Counted from the first letter of the stretch, positions 1 to 5,663 are shown. The stretch: 6,885 nucleotides of DNA from Firm-04 sp045596625 (GCA_045596625.1 JAZOCU010000019.1:1-6885); one strand, 5' to 3'. Made by a program: numbers and translations. Notes: generated from the letters alone by a model not told the origin.

Positions 1-189
1 GGTTCCAACAGAAAAGGATGTGTTTCCCTTGTCAGATACTTCAATAAGAAGATAGTTGTCGTAAACCTCTGTCACTTTACCTGCAAAAAACACATCTGTA
101 TCATCAAATGGAATATCTTTCTTTGAGTTACATGCACATAGGCCCAGCACACAAACCATTGCTAAAGCGAATGCTAACAGCTTTTTCAT
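1..189 (-). CDS. Partial secreted lipoprotein, DUF3221/OB-fold-like (C-terminus off the window)
   Basis: Reading leftwards from an ATG at 189, the frame is open for 63 codons to the window edge, so only the N-terminal part is present. It begins MKKLLAFALAMVCVLGLCAC, a short lysine-led signal peptide ending in a lipobox (L-C-A-C), so it should be lipidated at the cysteine at residue 20 and held on the outer face of the membrane. The mature part runs through an acidic linker (DIPFDDTD) into FFAGKVTEVYDNYLLIEV, the first strands of the small OB-fold-like domain seen in DUF3221-type secreted proteins. An AAAGGGG ribosome binding site lies about ten bases upstream. It is the last gene of the array seen here. 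Lipoprotein status is well supported; the domain family is a resemblance from memory. Confidence 0.85.
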   Translation of the reverse strand, partial: MKKLLAFALAMVCVLGLCACNSKKDIPFDDTDVFFAGKVTEVYDNYLLIEVSDKGNTSFSVGT

Positions 190-217
190 ACAATCACACC
201 CCTTTGTCAAATTGGCC

Positions 218-433
218 TTATACTTGCAATTCAGCCTTTGTTTCTCTATATCGTCTTATGTCTCTTTGAAGTTCATATATATCAGCAGCCAAGATTGCTA
301 CAAATCCCCAAGAGCGATTGTCGTTCTGTATAAAAAAATACACTACGAACACAAGACTAAAAATCAATCCAAGAACGGATCAAACAATAAACCATTTGTA
401 TTTTCGTAAGTTTTTTTCAAGTTCTGCTTTCAC
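218..433 (-). pseudogene. Two-helix small membrane protein gene interrupted by an in-frame TGA at codon 18
   Basis: A GTG at 433 directly follows the stop codon of the upstream gene and has a strong AAGGAGG (442-448) eight bases away. Seventeen codons (VKAELEKNLRKYKWFIV) lead to TGA at 380-382, and the same frame then stays open for 53 more codons to TAA at 218-220. The stop falls inside an obvious membrane helix: KWFIV before it joins SVLGLIFSLVFVVYFF after it. A second hydrophobic stretch (GFVAILAADIY) is followed by a basic tail (RDIRRYRETK). The rebuilt protein would have 71 residues and two helices, like its neighbours in the array. A single base change from GGA, CGA, AGA, TTA, TCA or TGG would explain the stop. 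The downstream part has no ATG or ribosome binding site of its own. The likely state is a recent nonsense mutation; sequencing error or readthrough are alternatives. Confidence 0.78.
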
Positions 434-778
434 TCAATCATCCTCCTTACTTGAAGTACTCTGATCTGTTTCGGCGGATAACAGAGCCTTGTATTTCTTT
501 TCCAAAGCAATAGAAACTATCAAAGCAGGAATAGATAGTAATAACAGGATGATGACAACCGAACCAGTGGTAATATCTAATTCAGCTAAAAGGAATGTCC
601 GAACCAAATAGAACCCAAACCATGGCAGACCGAGAATGAGCCAATTCAAGCCTTGGCTGCGGATATAGTCTTTCGTCCAACTGTGTTCTTTATATTTTGC
701 AGGAATATTCTGAAAGCCTAAAAGACCTGCAATTCCATATAGAATCCAAAACACGCTCATAAAGAGTAATACGTTCAT
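434..778 (-). CDS. Three-helix small membrane protein (IPAKYKEHSW family), unknown function
   Basis: The 114-residue product has membrane helices at about residues 2-22, 44-64 and 72-91, and a charged, serine-rich C-terminal tail ending in EDD. Between helices 1 and 2 it carries IPAKYKEHSWTKDYIRSQG followed by NWLILGLPW. From memory this pattern recurs in small uncharacterised Firmicutes membrane proteins in which a lysine-rich loop precedes a 'W-L-G-P/I-W' helix. The ATG at 778 lies just after an extended ribosome binding site, TAAGGCGGTGA (783-793), and its TGA abuts the GTG of the next, broken gene, so the two were probably translated together. The function is unknown; an envelope-protection role is only suggested by the array. 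Confidence 0.85.
   Translation of the reverse strand: MNVLLFMSVFWILYGIAGLLGFQNIPAKYKEHSWTKDYIRSQGLNWLILGLPWFGFYLVRTFLLAELDITTGSVVIILLLLSIPALIVSIALEKKYKALLSAETDQSTSSKEDD
442..448 (-). promoter_or_regulatory. Strong ribosome binding site that defines the GTG start of the interrupted gene
   Basis: AAGGAGG lies eight bases before the GTG at 433 and overlaps the end of the upstream reading frame. The nearby ATG at 441 cannot be the start because it meets TGA after two codons. Confidence 0.75.
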
Positions 779-815
779 TCCATCACCGCCTTAATCAAAT
801 TTTCGTCTTTCTTGC

Positions 816-1127
816 TCAGGATAAGCCTGATAACGGCTTCTCAATGTTATACCCATCAGATTCTGTGTATGACATACCAACAGATCCGAAAGGAAAATAG
901 TGAATGGTGTAATACACTGTTTCTGCTTCAAGGCTATTAACAGTTACATAAATAGGCACTAATGGCAGAACATTGGAGTATGTCCCTTTGCTTTGGCTTT
1001 CTATTGCTTCTAAGTAATTCTCTGGTACATCAACTTTGCAAGAAATAATAGGATTGGAAGCGAATATAGACAGCCCTACAATTAGTATCGCAACAACGAT
1101 TATTCCAATGATTACTTTTTTCTTCAT
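816..1127 (-). CDS. N-terminally anchored small extracellular protein, unknown function
   Basis: The 103-residue product begins MKKK and has one hydrophobic segment at about residues 4-23, which acts as a signal anchor because no lipobox cysteine follows. The rest (24-103) should face outward and is rich in beta-prone residues, including YYTIHYFPFGSVGMSYTE and the final DGYNIEKPLSGLS. I recognise this only as a type of small hypothetical protein found in Clostridia, not a named family. The start at 1127 has a GGGATGGTGAG ribosome binding site in which the ATG-like triplet is part of the pairing sequence. A 37-base gap separates its stop from the next start, and the stop fits the expected C-terminal motif, so I do not call a frameshift. 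Confidence 0.85.
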   Translation of the reverse strand: MKKKVIIGIIVVAILIVGLSIFASNPIISCKVDVPENYLEAIESQSKGTYSNVLPLVPIYVTVNSLEAETVYYTIHYFPFGSVGMSYTESDGYNIEKPLSGLS

Positions 1128-1166
1128 GTACTCACCATCCCTTTCTATAAGGCGGACATAAAGAAC

Positions 1167-1385
1167 TTACCCGCCAATCATTGTATTTGCCACTATCTTT
1201 CCAGTAGTTGTCAAAGCAATCAGAGCTAAAGAAATCAGCAGAATAACGCCCCACATAAGAAAGTAGTTTTTTACGCACTTTTTAACAATTCCTCGGATGA
1301 GCATAATGCCCGAAGCCACCAGTACGATCATGCTGCCGTAAAGAAGAATTGCATATATTATTTCTGGAAGAATCAAATATCTCAT
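1167..1385 (-). CDS. Two-helix small membrane protein, unknown function
   Basis: The 72-residue product is nearly all membrane: helices at about residues 9-31 and 41-60, joined by a basic loop (RGIVKKCVKN), which places the loop in the cytoplasm and both ends outside. The tail after helix 2 is short (TTTGKIVANTMIGG). No family is recognised. The ATG at 1385 follows TAAGGCGGTGA (1390-1400); the TAA of that ribosome binding site is itself the stop codon of the upstream gene, so termination and restart should be coupled. It sits in a run of tiny membrane protein genes (434 to 1939). Confidence 0.82.
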   Translation of the reverse strand: MRYLILPEIIYAILLYGSMIVLVASGIMLIRGIVKKCVKNYFLMWGVILLISLALIALTTTGKIVANTMIGG

Positions 1386-1389
1386 ACAG

Positions 1390-1400
1390 TCACCGCCTTA
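1390..1400 (-). promoter_or_regulatory. Stop-containing extended ribosome binding site TAAGGCGGTGA
   Basis: The TAA ends the gene at 1398-1613, and the AAGGCGGTGA it belongs to precedes the ATG at 1385. The same ten bases precede the starts at 778 (783-793) and 6291 (6296-6306). It matches the extended AAGGAGGTGA with one mismatch and supports translational coupling. Confidence 0.7.
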
Positions 1401-1613
1401 TTCATCATCCTCTACTACCTTTTCAGTCAGAGCTGCAATGCAGATCACAAGACCAACAAAAAAGAGAATGGGGCCACCGTATTTCAAAAGGTAGTTTTCT
1501 CCAATCCTTGCTACGTCTGGAGCAGAGAATTGGATTCTATGGCTCAGATACTCCGCACAGCCTGCAATCATTCCGCAGATCATCAGTGCGGAGCCAAATA
1601 TTGTCTTTTTCAT
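1398..1613 (-). CDS. Two-helix small membrane protein with lipobox-like cysteine, paralogue of 5680-5904
   Basis: The 71-residue product begins MKKTIFGSALM and has hydrophobic segments at about residues 5-23 and 45-63, then an acidic tail (EKVVEDDE). The first segment ends in I-A-G-C at residues 16-19, which matches a lipobox, so the mature protein might be a lipoprotein with one remaining helix rather than a two-helix protein. It aligns by eye with the product at 5680-5904: MKKTI-x-G at the start, a cysteine at 18/19, LL-x-KYG-x-x-P-x-F before helix 2, and EK near the end. The ATG overlaps the TGA of the upstream gene by four bases (ATGA), the classic sign of translational coupling; AGAGGT supplies the ribosome binding site. 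Function is unknown. Confidence 0.82.
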   Translation of the reverse strand: MKKTIFGSALMICGMIAGCAEYLSHRIQFSAPDVARIGENYLLKYGGPILFFVGLVICIAALTEKVVEDDE

Positions 1614-1939
1614 TTCTTACCTCTTTTCCGTATCATCGACACAGCAGTTGTGATACCGGAACCAACTAACAGGCAGACGATAATTCCATAAATGATGTCA
1701 ATGCCGAGCCTGTCCCATCCGGTAATAACCTGCCAAACACATTCAATGATAATGATACCAATTCCGCAAATTCCGATCAGAGACCAGCGCATAGCAGGTT
1801 TACGGCACTTTCTCAGCAGAACAAACTGGAGCAATGCACCTATTGCGATGCAGGCATACACCAATATGGTCAGAATCGGGTTTGACCAGTTCCACAAAGC
1901 TGTAAAAAAGCCAATCTCAAACAGTTCTAAAATTCCCAT
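1610..1939 (-). CDS. Three-helix membrane protein, unknown function
   Basis: The 109-residue product has an amphipathic start (MGILELFEIGFFTALWNW), then helices at about residues 21-42, 52-72 and 79-102, and a basic end (RKRGKK). The loop between helices 1 and 2 is strongly basic (RKCRKPAMR), which places it in the cytoplasm. No family is recognised. The ATG at 1939 follows TGAGGTGAGCGC, in which TGA is the stop codon of the upstream cytosolic protein gene, and its own stop overlaps the next start. The three genes 1949-2428, 1610-1939 and 1398-1613 are thus linked stop-to-start. Confidence 0.83.
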   Translation of the reverse strand: MGILELFEIGFFTALWNWSNPILTILVYACIAIGALLQFVLLRKCRKPAMRWSLIGICGIGIIIIECVWQVITGWDRLGIDIIYGIIVCLLVGSGITTAVSMIRKRGKK

Positions 1940-1948
1940 GCGCTCACC

Positions 1949-2428
1949 TCACAGTCTATCTAAATAATCCGCAAAATCTTCGCTCTGCGGATAAGATTCT
2001 CTGAAATTGTCGACGATGCTTTTATCATCGCTGAATATTATCGTCATGGAGCTATCCCACGGCACGATCTCGATCTTTGCCAATGGGTGCTGCATGGAGA
2101 TTGGTTTACTCCAGAAGCCGTTGTAATCCTCTGCGTAGGGCAGATCATACTTCAGAATATCCGAGAGTTCAACAGATTTATCAAAGGCAGACAGGACTGC
2201 CCAAATCCATTGAAAGTCCTCTCGTGTTACAATCTCGGTCAGCTCATCACCGCTAATCCAACAGTAATCCTTGCGGAGCAGAGCATCTGTTTCTGGGTTC
2301 TCAGGATAGCAGGTGCAGTCTGTAATCAGCCAGTTGTATTCCGTTTGTCTGTTGCCAATGGCATTGAACAGTTTTTTCAGGTATGTATAGTATTTTTCGC
2401 CTTTTCGGTTAATCGCACCGTAAACCAT
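1949..2428 (-). CDS. Cytosolic protein of unknown family, possible immunity protein
   Basis: The product has 159 residues from the ATG at 2428, chosen because GGAGG (2437-2441, extended to GGAGGTG) lies eight bases upstream. A longer TTG start at 2443 would place that site inside the gene. There is no signal peptide or membrane helix. The sequence is acidic and rich in aromatic residues: YNWLITDCTCYPENPE (31-46), DFQWIWAVLSAF (71-82), then IEIVPWDSSMTIIFSDDKS (119-137) and a C-terminal SEDFADYL. The end reads as beta strands followed by an acidic helix, common in immunity proteins but not diagnostic. I do not recognise a named family. It shares the middle of the array with a SUKH protein and a second acidic cytosolic protein, which is the main reason to suspect an immunity role. 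Confidence 0.82.
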   Translation of the reverse strand: MVYGAINRKGEKYYTYLKKLFNAIGNRQTEYNWLITDCTCYPENPETDALLRKDYCWISGDELTEIVTREDFQWIWAVLSAFDKSVELSDILKYDLPYAEDYNGFWSKPISMQHPLAKIEIVPWDSSMTIIFSDDKSIVDNFRESYPQSEDFADYLDRL

Positions 2429-2461
2429 CCCGTTCACCTCCAATCTCCAAATCGAGAATAT

Positions 2462-2542
2462 TTAAGCAGAGAAGCTGAGAACCATTATCAAGGCGATAAC
2501 GATCAGCAGGCCAATTATAATGTTTCTGATAGATTTCTTCAT
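2462..2542 (-). CDS. 26-residue single-helix membrane peptide
   Basis: A 27-codon frame reads MKKSIRNIIIGLLIVIALIM followed by VLSFSA and TAA. It is a short basic start and one hydrophobic helix filling residues 7 to 24. The ATG at 2540-2542 has a textbook GGAGG (2551-2555) eight bases upstream, placed right after the stop codon of the gene at 2559. That placement is the same as for confirmed genes in the array, such as those at 5448 and 4998, and the frame fills an otherwise empty 130-base gap. Such peptides can be membrane-protein regulators, leader peptides or toxic peptides; nothing in the sequence chooses among these. A chance frame is possible but unlikely given the ribosome binding site and composition. 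Confidence 0.68.
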   Translation of the reverse strand: MKKSIRNIIIGLLIVIALIMVLSFSA

Positions 2543-2550
2543 AGGGTTTA

Positions 2551-2555
2551 CCTCC
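2551..2555 (-). promoter_or_regulatory. Ribosome binding site of the 26-residue peptide
   Basis: GGAGG is placed eight bases before the ATG at 2542 and directly after the TAA of the gene at 2559-2990. This is the main evidence that the short frame is translated. Confidence 0.7.
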
Positions 2556-2558
2556 AAG

Positions 2559-2990
2559 TTATTTGTAGTAGTTCTCCGTTCCGTAGTGACCGCTTTGGAA
2601 GTTGTCGTCCAGGAATACGTTGAAGAACGGTGTCATTTTATTATAAATCTCTGTATCTGACGGTTTAGGCTGTCCCAGAAGCATATCAATGAACTGTGGC
2701 GTTACTTTGCCAGTAATAATTTTTCCATACTTCCAGTCATCGTCCTTTAGCTCACCATATTGCAGAGCCAATTCAATCCATTCTGGTTCCTCGTTCCAAC
2801 AATGGATTTCAAATGTCTTCGCTGTGTTCAGATAAGCAGTAATGAGTTCGATCCATTTTGAATTATTTTTTTCGGAACGGTCAAAGTCCATCGACTCAAA
2901 AGGGACGTAATCAGCAGGAGGTTTAGGTGCTGGCTTCAAATCCAAAACAAGCCCGGTGAGAGTTTTTTCTAAATCTTTAAAGTACATCAT
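2559..2990 (-). CDS. Acidic cytosolic protein of unknown family, possible immunity protein
   Basis: From ATG at 2990 the product has 143 residues, without signal or membrane segment, and is acidic. Visible blocks are FEIHCWNEEPEWIELAL, a loop with KDDDWKYGK, ITGKVTPQFIDMLLGQPKP, and an aromatic C-terminal part (MTPFFNVFLDDNF, then HYGTENYYK). I cannot name the family. A TTG at 3002 in the same frame would add four residues but has no ribosome binding site, whereas GGATGGTGAT immediately before 2990 matches the extended pairing sequence used elsewhere here; the second ATG at 2987 is also possible. Its size, acidity, cytosolic nature and position directly after a SUKH immunity-type gene fit a second immunity protein, but this is inference. 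Confidence 0.82.
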   Translation of the reverse strand: MMYFKDLEKTLTGLVLDLKPAPKPPADYVPFESMDFDRSEKNNSKWIELITAYLNTAKTFEIHCWNEEPEWIELALQYGELKDDDWKYGKIITGKVTPQFIDMLLGQPKPSDTEIYNKMTPFFNVFLDDNFQSGHYGTENYYK

Positions 2991-3070
2991 ATCACCATCC
3001 AATCGCTTGATTTAGGCATTTTCGTTTCTGCGCCTATGCAATTCGTTCCAAAATGCAATGTAGCCATTAT

Positions 3071-3511
3071 TTAGACTTCATCGTTGTAATACTTGGCAAT
3101 CAAATCAGGAATATCTTTTGCGACTTTCCGGGTCTCAAAAAGTTCGTGTTCCCAGATGTAGATTGCAGATGTATCGACTTCTCCATTGGGGAGAACACGA
3201 TAGCAGTAATGGTCTCCGCAGCCGTTATTGCCAAAGAAGATATGTCGGTCAACTTTTTCTTTGAACTCATCTTCATCATCGAAAGCATCTGCAAGGATTT
3301 CACGGTTCAGCTTTACCCTCTGCATGATTTGATCTACTGACATAAGCAGCCAATTATCGCCATCAGTTTCACGAAGTAGGTTCTTTAGTTCATCAGGGAA
3401 CGCAAAACCAACATATCGCTCTGCTTCTTCAATTTTGCTTTCGGGGGAAGGGGGTTGTAGTTTTGCCCACCTATGATCTTTAATAAAACTTTCTATGAGT
3501 TCTCTATACAT
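3071..3511 (-). CDS. SUKH (SMI1/KNR4) family protein, likely immunity protein
   Basis: The 146-residue product shows the SUKH-1 pattern: an N-terminal helix, then KIEEAERYVGFAFPDELKNL (residues 26-45), where E-x-x-E, the G-F/L-x-F/L-P turn and the following helix are hallmarks, then ETDGDNW (48-54). The second half has IFFGNNGCGDHYCYRV (91-106) and IYIWEHELFE (117-126), matching the family's glycine-rich strand pair and 'Y-x-W-[DE]-H-E' strand, and ends with a helix (DIPDLIAKYY). Bacterial SUKH proteins are cytosolic and typically neutralise nuclease or other polymorphic toxins by direct binding. No toxin gene is visible here. An ATG at 3517 is in frame, but AGAAGGG abuts it with no spacing and is six bases from the ATG at 3511, so I prefer 3511. 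Confidence 0.87.
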   Translation of the reverse strand: MYRELIESFIKDHRWAKLQPPSPESKIEEAERYVGFAFPDELKNLLRETDGDNWLLMSVDQIMQRVKLNREILADAFDDEDEFKEKVDRHIFFGNNGCGDHYCYRVLPNGEVDTSAIYIWEHELFETRKVAKDIPDLIAKYYNDEV

Positions 3512-3547
3512 AGCCATCCCTTCTTATTGCTGATAGTAGTTCTCTCT

Positions 3548-3724
3548 TTACTTATCTTTCTTAATATCGTTGATACTTTTCAAAATGCACAGTCCCATTG
3601 CAATGATTGGGAACAGGATTCTAAAAGACTGAAATCCCATAGGATCGCCTAAATCAATATTAGCGTCCAACACCAAGCCGACAAACCATGCGGCGAGGGT
3701 GGAAAGAATAGCTGTCCAATACAT
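3548..3724 (-). CDS. 58-residue two-helix membrane protein, unknown function
   Basis: The frame begins with ATG at 3722-3724 and ends with TAA at 3548-3550, with GGAGG (3732-3736) seven bases upstream. The product starts MYWTAILSTLAAWFVGLVLD (helix 1, about residues 3-20), has an acidic outer loop (ANIDLGDPMG), a second helix (FRILFPIIAMGLCILKSI, about 34-51) and a basic cytoplasmic end (INDIKKDK). It fills the 220-base space between the SUKH gene and the gene at 3742. The charge distribution, with the acidic loop outside and the lysine tail inside, supports a real membrane protein. No family is recognised. Confidence 0.82.
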   Translation of the reverse strand: MYWTAILSTLAAWFVGLVLDANIDLGDPMGFQSFRILFPIIAMGLCILKSINDIKKDK

Positions 3725-3741
3725 AATAAATCCTCCGTTTC

Positions 3742-4047
3742 TTACTCAGTCGTTCCATCTCCAGGGAGCATTATTTCCCAGTAACCACGACTGACTTGTT
3801 TGCCAAATATATATCCTCTATATGAAGTGACTCCACGGTATTCTGCTTCGGTGACGAAGTTTCCCTCAATGTCAAAGGAATACCCAAGACCAACATACTT
3901 GCCGGAACCACCATCTTGCAGCGGCTCAGTGCAAACGCAGAACAGGGGTTTATGATAGCTATGTACCAGTGCAAAGTCTGTAACACCGGCTGCAAGCCAG
4001 AAAAGAATAACGGCAAGCACGATAATTACAATTCTCTTTTTCTTCAT
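3742..4047 (-). CDS. Anchored extracellular protein of the 'DGGSG-YxGLGYSF' type, unknown function
   Basis: The 101-residue product starts MKKKR, has a signal anchor at about residues 5-23, then VTDFALVHSYHKPLFCV, the glycine-rich block DGGSGKYVGLGYSFDIEGNF (45-64), and EYRGVTSYRGYIFGKQVSRG. From memory, many Firmicutes small proteins share the order 'DFxLV..xxKPxF - DGGSGxYxGLGYSFxIxGNF - PGVTxY - xxFGxxV', often ending soon after in 'SGIRD'; here the end is replaced by GYWEIMLPGDGTTE. The domain should face outward. AGAGGTGAACC precedes the start, and the upstream gene's TAA lies just before it. The family is recognisable but functionally uncharacterised. Confidence 0.87.
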   Translation of the reverse strand: MKKKRIVIIVLAVILFWLAAGVTDFALVHSYHKPLFCVCTEPLQDGGSGKYVGLGYSFDIEGNFVTEAEYRGVTSYRGYIFGKQVSRGYWEIMLPGDGTTE

Positions 4048-4058
4048 TGGTTCACCTC

Positions 4059-4994
4059 TTATTCTCCAACAGGAATCTGCTCATAGCTCCCCATAACGGT
4101 GTAAAAGCTGTAATGAGCTACACCGCTGTATTCTTCAGAACTGTTCCATCGAGCAATGACCTCGTAGATGTAGTTTCCGTCAAAAAGGTCGATTGCATGG
4201 TCTACACCCCAGGAACCATCCGCAAAGTCAATCTCAATGGTTTTGACTTCAAGATCATTCTTGTCAGCTGAAGTATTACCCCAACAGTCTGTACTCCAAT
4301 ACACGACATCAATTTCATCCGGGGCAGCAACGAACTGGAGGTACGCACGGAAAGCATTTACGGAAGATTGGTAGGAATATGCCAACGGAAGATCCGGCAT
4401 AAACTCTTGGCATTCCAGAGGGTGCATACTATCAGCTTCGATAGCAGTAGATGTGCCATCTTCATTCTGGTATTCCCATGAGTAAGTTCCTCTGAGTGCG
4501 GTGATCTGCTTTCCGTTACACACTACGGTCATTTCAGGCGGCTCGGTCAGTACACCGACCTGTTCAATTACCATATCCTCTTTATCCAGAGGAACATCAT
4601 CAGTATCGGTTTCACCGAAAATCAGCTTGTTTTCTTCAACGGTTGAAATGATACGAACGCCCATTACATAGCCCTCATTATCATAGTAGAGGGTGATACG
4701 CATATCGTCTTTATCGTCCAGATACCACATATCGCCCCAGAAACCGGAAAGCATACCGTCAGGCTCTCCCCAGGATGCGATAATGTCATTTCGGAACTCG
4801 CCTTTGAGCTTTTCTTCAATCTGCTCCTGAGTATATCCTTTTTCCAACACATATCCGCTGACTTCGCTCAGTTCCATCGTGTCGGTGCTGCCGTCTGGCT
4901 TGTTTGCAAAGCCGGTAAACTTAATGATGGTAACTACGGTAACAGCCAAGATAAGGATGGAGCAGAGGGCGATCAATATAGGTTTCTTTTTCAT
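4059..4994 (-). CDS. Anchored two-domain extracellular protein, SmpA/BamE-like fold suggested in the first half
   Basis: At 311 residues this is the largest gene. A signal anchor at about residues 5-25 is followed by a first domain (about 45-117): GYTQEQIEEKLKGEFRNDII, then WGEPDGMLSGFWGDMWYLD, then two strands (MRITLYYDNEGYVMGVRI). The helix-helix-'W-G-E/x-P'-strand layout is that of small outer-face SmpA/BamE/BLIP-like folds; this is a layout argument only. A second part (about 150-310) holds PPEMTVVCNGKQITALRGTYSW, ADSMHPLECQ and IDVVYWSTDCWGN, then IYEVIARWNSSEEYSGVAHY, a beta-rich segment seen, from memory, in uncharacterised proteins of gut Clostridia. There is no lipobox. The start lies three bases after the stop of the DUF5301-like gene, with GGAGGG upstream, so the two are probably co-translated. 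Confidence 0.87.
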   Translation of the reverse strand: MKKKPILIALCSILILAVTVVTIIKFTGFANKPDGSTDTMELSEVSGYVLEKGYTQEQIEEKLKGEFRNDIIASWGEPDGMLSGFWGDMWYLDDKDDMRITLYYDNEGYVMGVRIISTVEENKLIFGETDTDDVPLDKEDMVIEQVGVLTEPPEMTVVCNGKQITALRGTYSWEYQNEDGTSTAIEADSMHPLECQEFMPDLPLAYSYQSSVNAFRAYLQFVAAPDEIDVVYWSTDCWGNTSADKNDLEVKTIEIDFADGSWGVDHAIDLFDGNYIYEVIARWNSSEEYSGVAHYSFYTVMGSYEQIPVGE

Positions 4995-4997
4995 GGC

Positions 4998-5426
4998 TTA
5001 ACCCTCCTCAAAATATTTCAAAACTATACTGAATAGTGTGTGTTCTGCTTCATAAATGCCCTCATAAGGCATTTCAATATAGACCTGTTCGCCTTCTTCA
5101 TAGACAAAGTAGCGGTATTGTATTTCATCAGTCTGAATTTCAACCTCATAATATGCACCAGTGGTAGGGGTGTCGTTCAGAGACTGCTTGCGTGTGGGCT
5201 TGGCTTCGCTGATATATCGAATCAGATCTTCGTAGTATTTTACGCTCATAGGGATAGTTGCATCTGGAGTGTTGCAGCTGAGCTTGACTGAAACAATCTC
5301 GTCGGGTTCAGGATGTCTGATTGGCTTGGCTTTCGGGAAAATATCATTGAAAAGATAAACGGCACCCGCAAGCAAGCCAACGCAGATGATCAGCACAATG
5401 GTCAGTATGATATTTTTCTTTTTCAT
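4998..5426 (-). CDS. DUF5301-like anchored extracellular protein
   Basis: From ATG at 5426, chosen because GGAGG (5434-5438) is seven bases upstream, the product has 142 residues and begins MKKKN. A six-residue longer start at 5444 would bury that site. A signal anchor at about residues 6-27 leads to an outward domain. Blocks PDEIVSVKL (41-49), EAKPTRKQSLNDTPT (74-88) and FVYEEGEQVYIEMPYEGIYE (107-126) match the order I recall for DUF5301 (E-I-x-S-I, AKPT-x-K-x-S-V-N-D-x-P, then F-V-Y-x-x-x-x-x-Y-x-E-x-P-Y-x-G-I-Y). The function of this family is unknown to me. It sits directly upstream of the 311-residue protein with a three-base gap, so the two may work together. Confidence 0.87.
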   Translation of the reverse strand: MKKKNIILTIVLIICVGLLAGAVYLFNDIFPKAKPIRHPEPDEIVSVKLSCNTPDATIPMSVKYYEDLIRYISEAKPTRKQSLNDTPTTGAYYEVEIQTDEIQYRYFVYEEGEQVYIEMPYEGIYEAEHTLFSIVLKYFEEG

Positions 5427-5447
5427 GCGGATACCTCCAATCAAAGG

Positions 5448-5663
5448 TTACTTATATTTCTTTTTCAGAGTCTGGAGGTCTTCTTTGTCAATCCATTCTT
5501 CGGAATAACCGCAGTCGCAGCATACATAGCGATTGACGAGGACAGCAGAGAAATTAGACCAGCCGACCTGAATATTGTTGCCTACACCGTATGCTCCCGC
5601 TTTGCCGGGAACCAAGATAATATCTGTGCCATTGCATTTCGGACATATCTTTTTGTTTTTCAT
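5448..5663 (-). CDS. Small zinc-ribbon protein
   Basis: The 71-residue product has two cysteine knuckles, CPKC (residues 7-10) and C-C-D-C (48-51), which should hold one zinc ion. Between them lies a conserved-looking stretch (PGKAGAYGVGNNIQVGW, 19-35) and VNRYVCC; after them, GYSEEWIDKEDLQTLKKKY. I recall this pattern from small hypothetical proteins across many bacteria, without a known function. The start at 5663 is set by GGAGG (5671-5675) seven bases upstream; a longer frame from 5711 would overlap the end of the neighbouring gene and is disfavoured. It is the one clearly cytosolic protein in the right half of the array. Confidence 0.88.
   Translation of the reverse strand: MKNKKICPKCNGTDIILVPGKAGAYGVGNNIQVGWSNFSAVLVNRYVCCDCGYSEEWIDKEDLQTLKKKYK

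Noticed and set aside
190..217. Possible terminator or promoter before the lipoprotein gene
   Set aside because: I see only the ribosome binding site AAAGGGG; no hairpin or -35/-10 pair stands out.
779..850. Possible frameshift at the end of the gene at 816, because another frame continues to a TAA within the next ribosome binding site
   Set aside because: The actual end (DGYNIEKPLSGLS) looks like the natural end of this protein type, and the alternative tail is short and charged without support.
1152..1175. GGCGG...CCGCC inverted repeat near the end of the gene at 1167
   Set aside because: The stem is only five pairs with a long loop and no T-run follows on the transcribed strand, so it is not a convincing terminator.
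1349..1967. Plus-strand frames of about 100 codons
   Set aside because: They run opposite three overlapping minus-strand membrane protein genes and show no domain or ribosome binding site.
2087..2623. Long plus-strand frame of 178 codons
   Set aside because: It lies opposite three minus-strand genes with good ribosome binding sites, has no ribosome binding site of its own and has a composition unlike a real protein; it is a shadow.
2987..3067. A 26-codon minus-strand frame between the SUKH gene and the gene at 2559, in frame with the SUKH stop and overlapping the next start
   Set aside because: It has no ribosome binding site, an unremarkable composition, and 26 open codons are expected by chance fairly often. 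The SUKH protein already ends where the family does.
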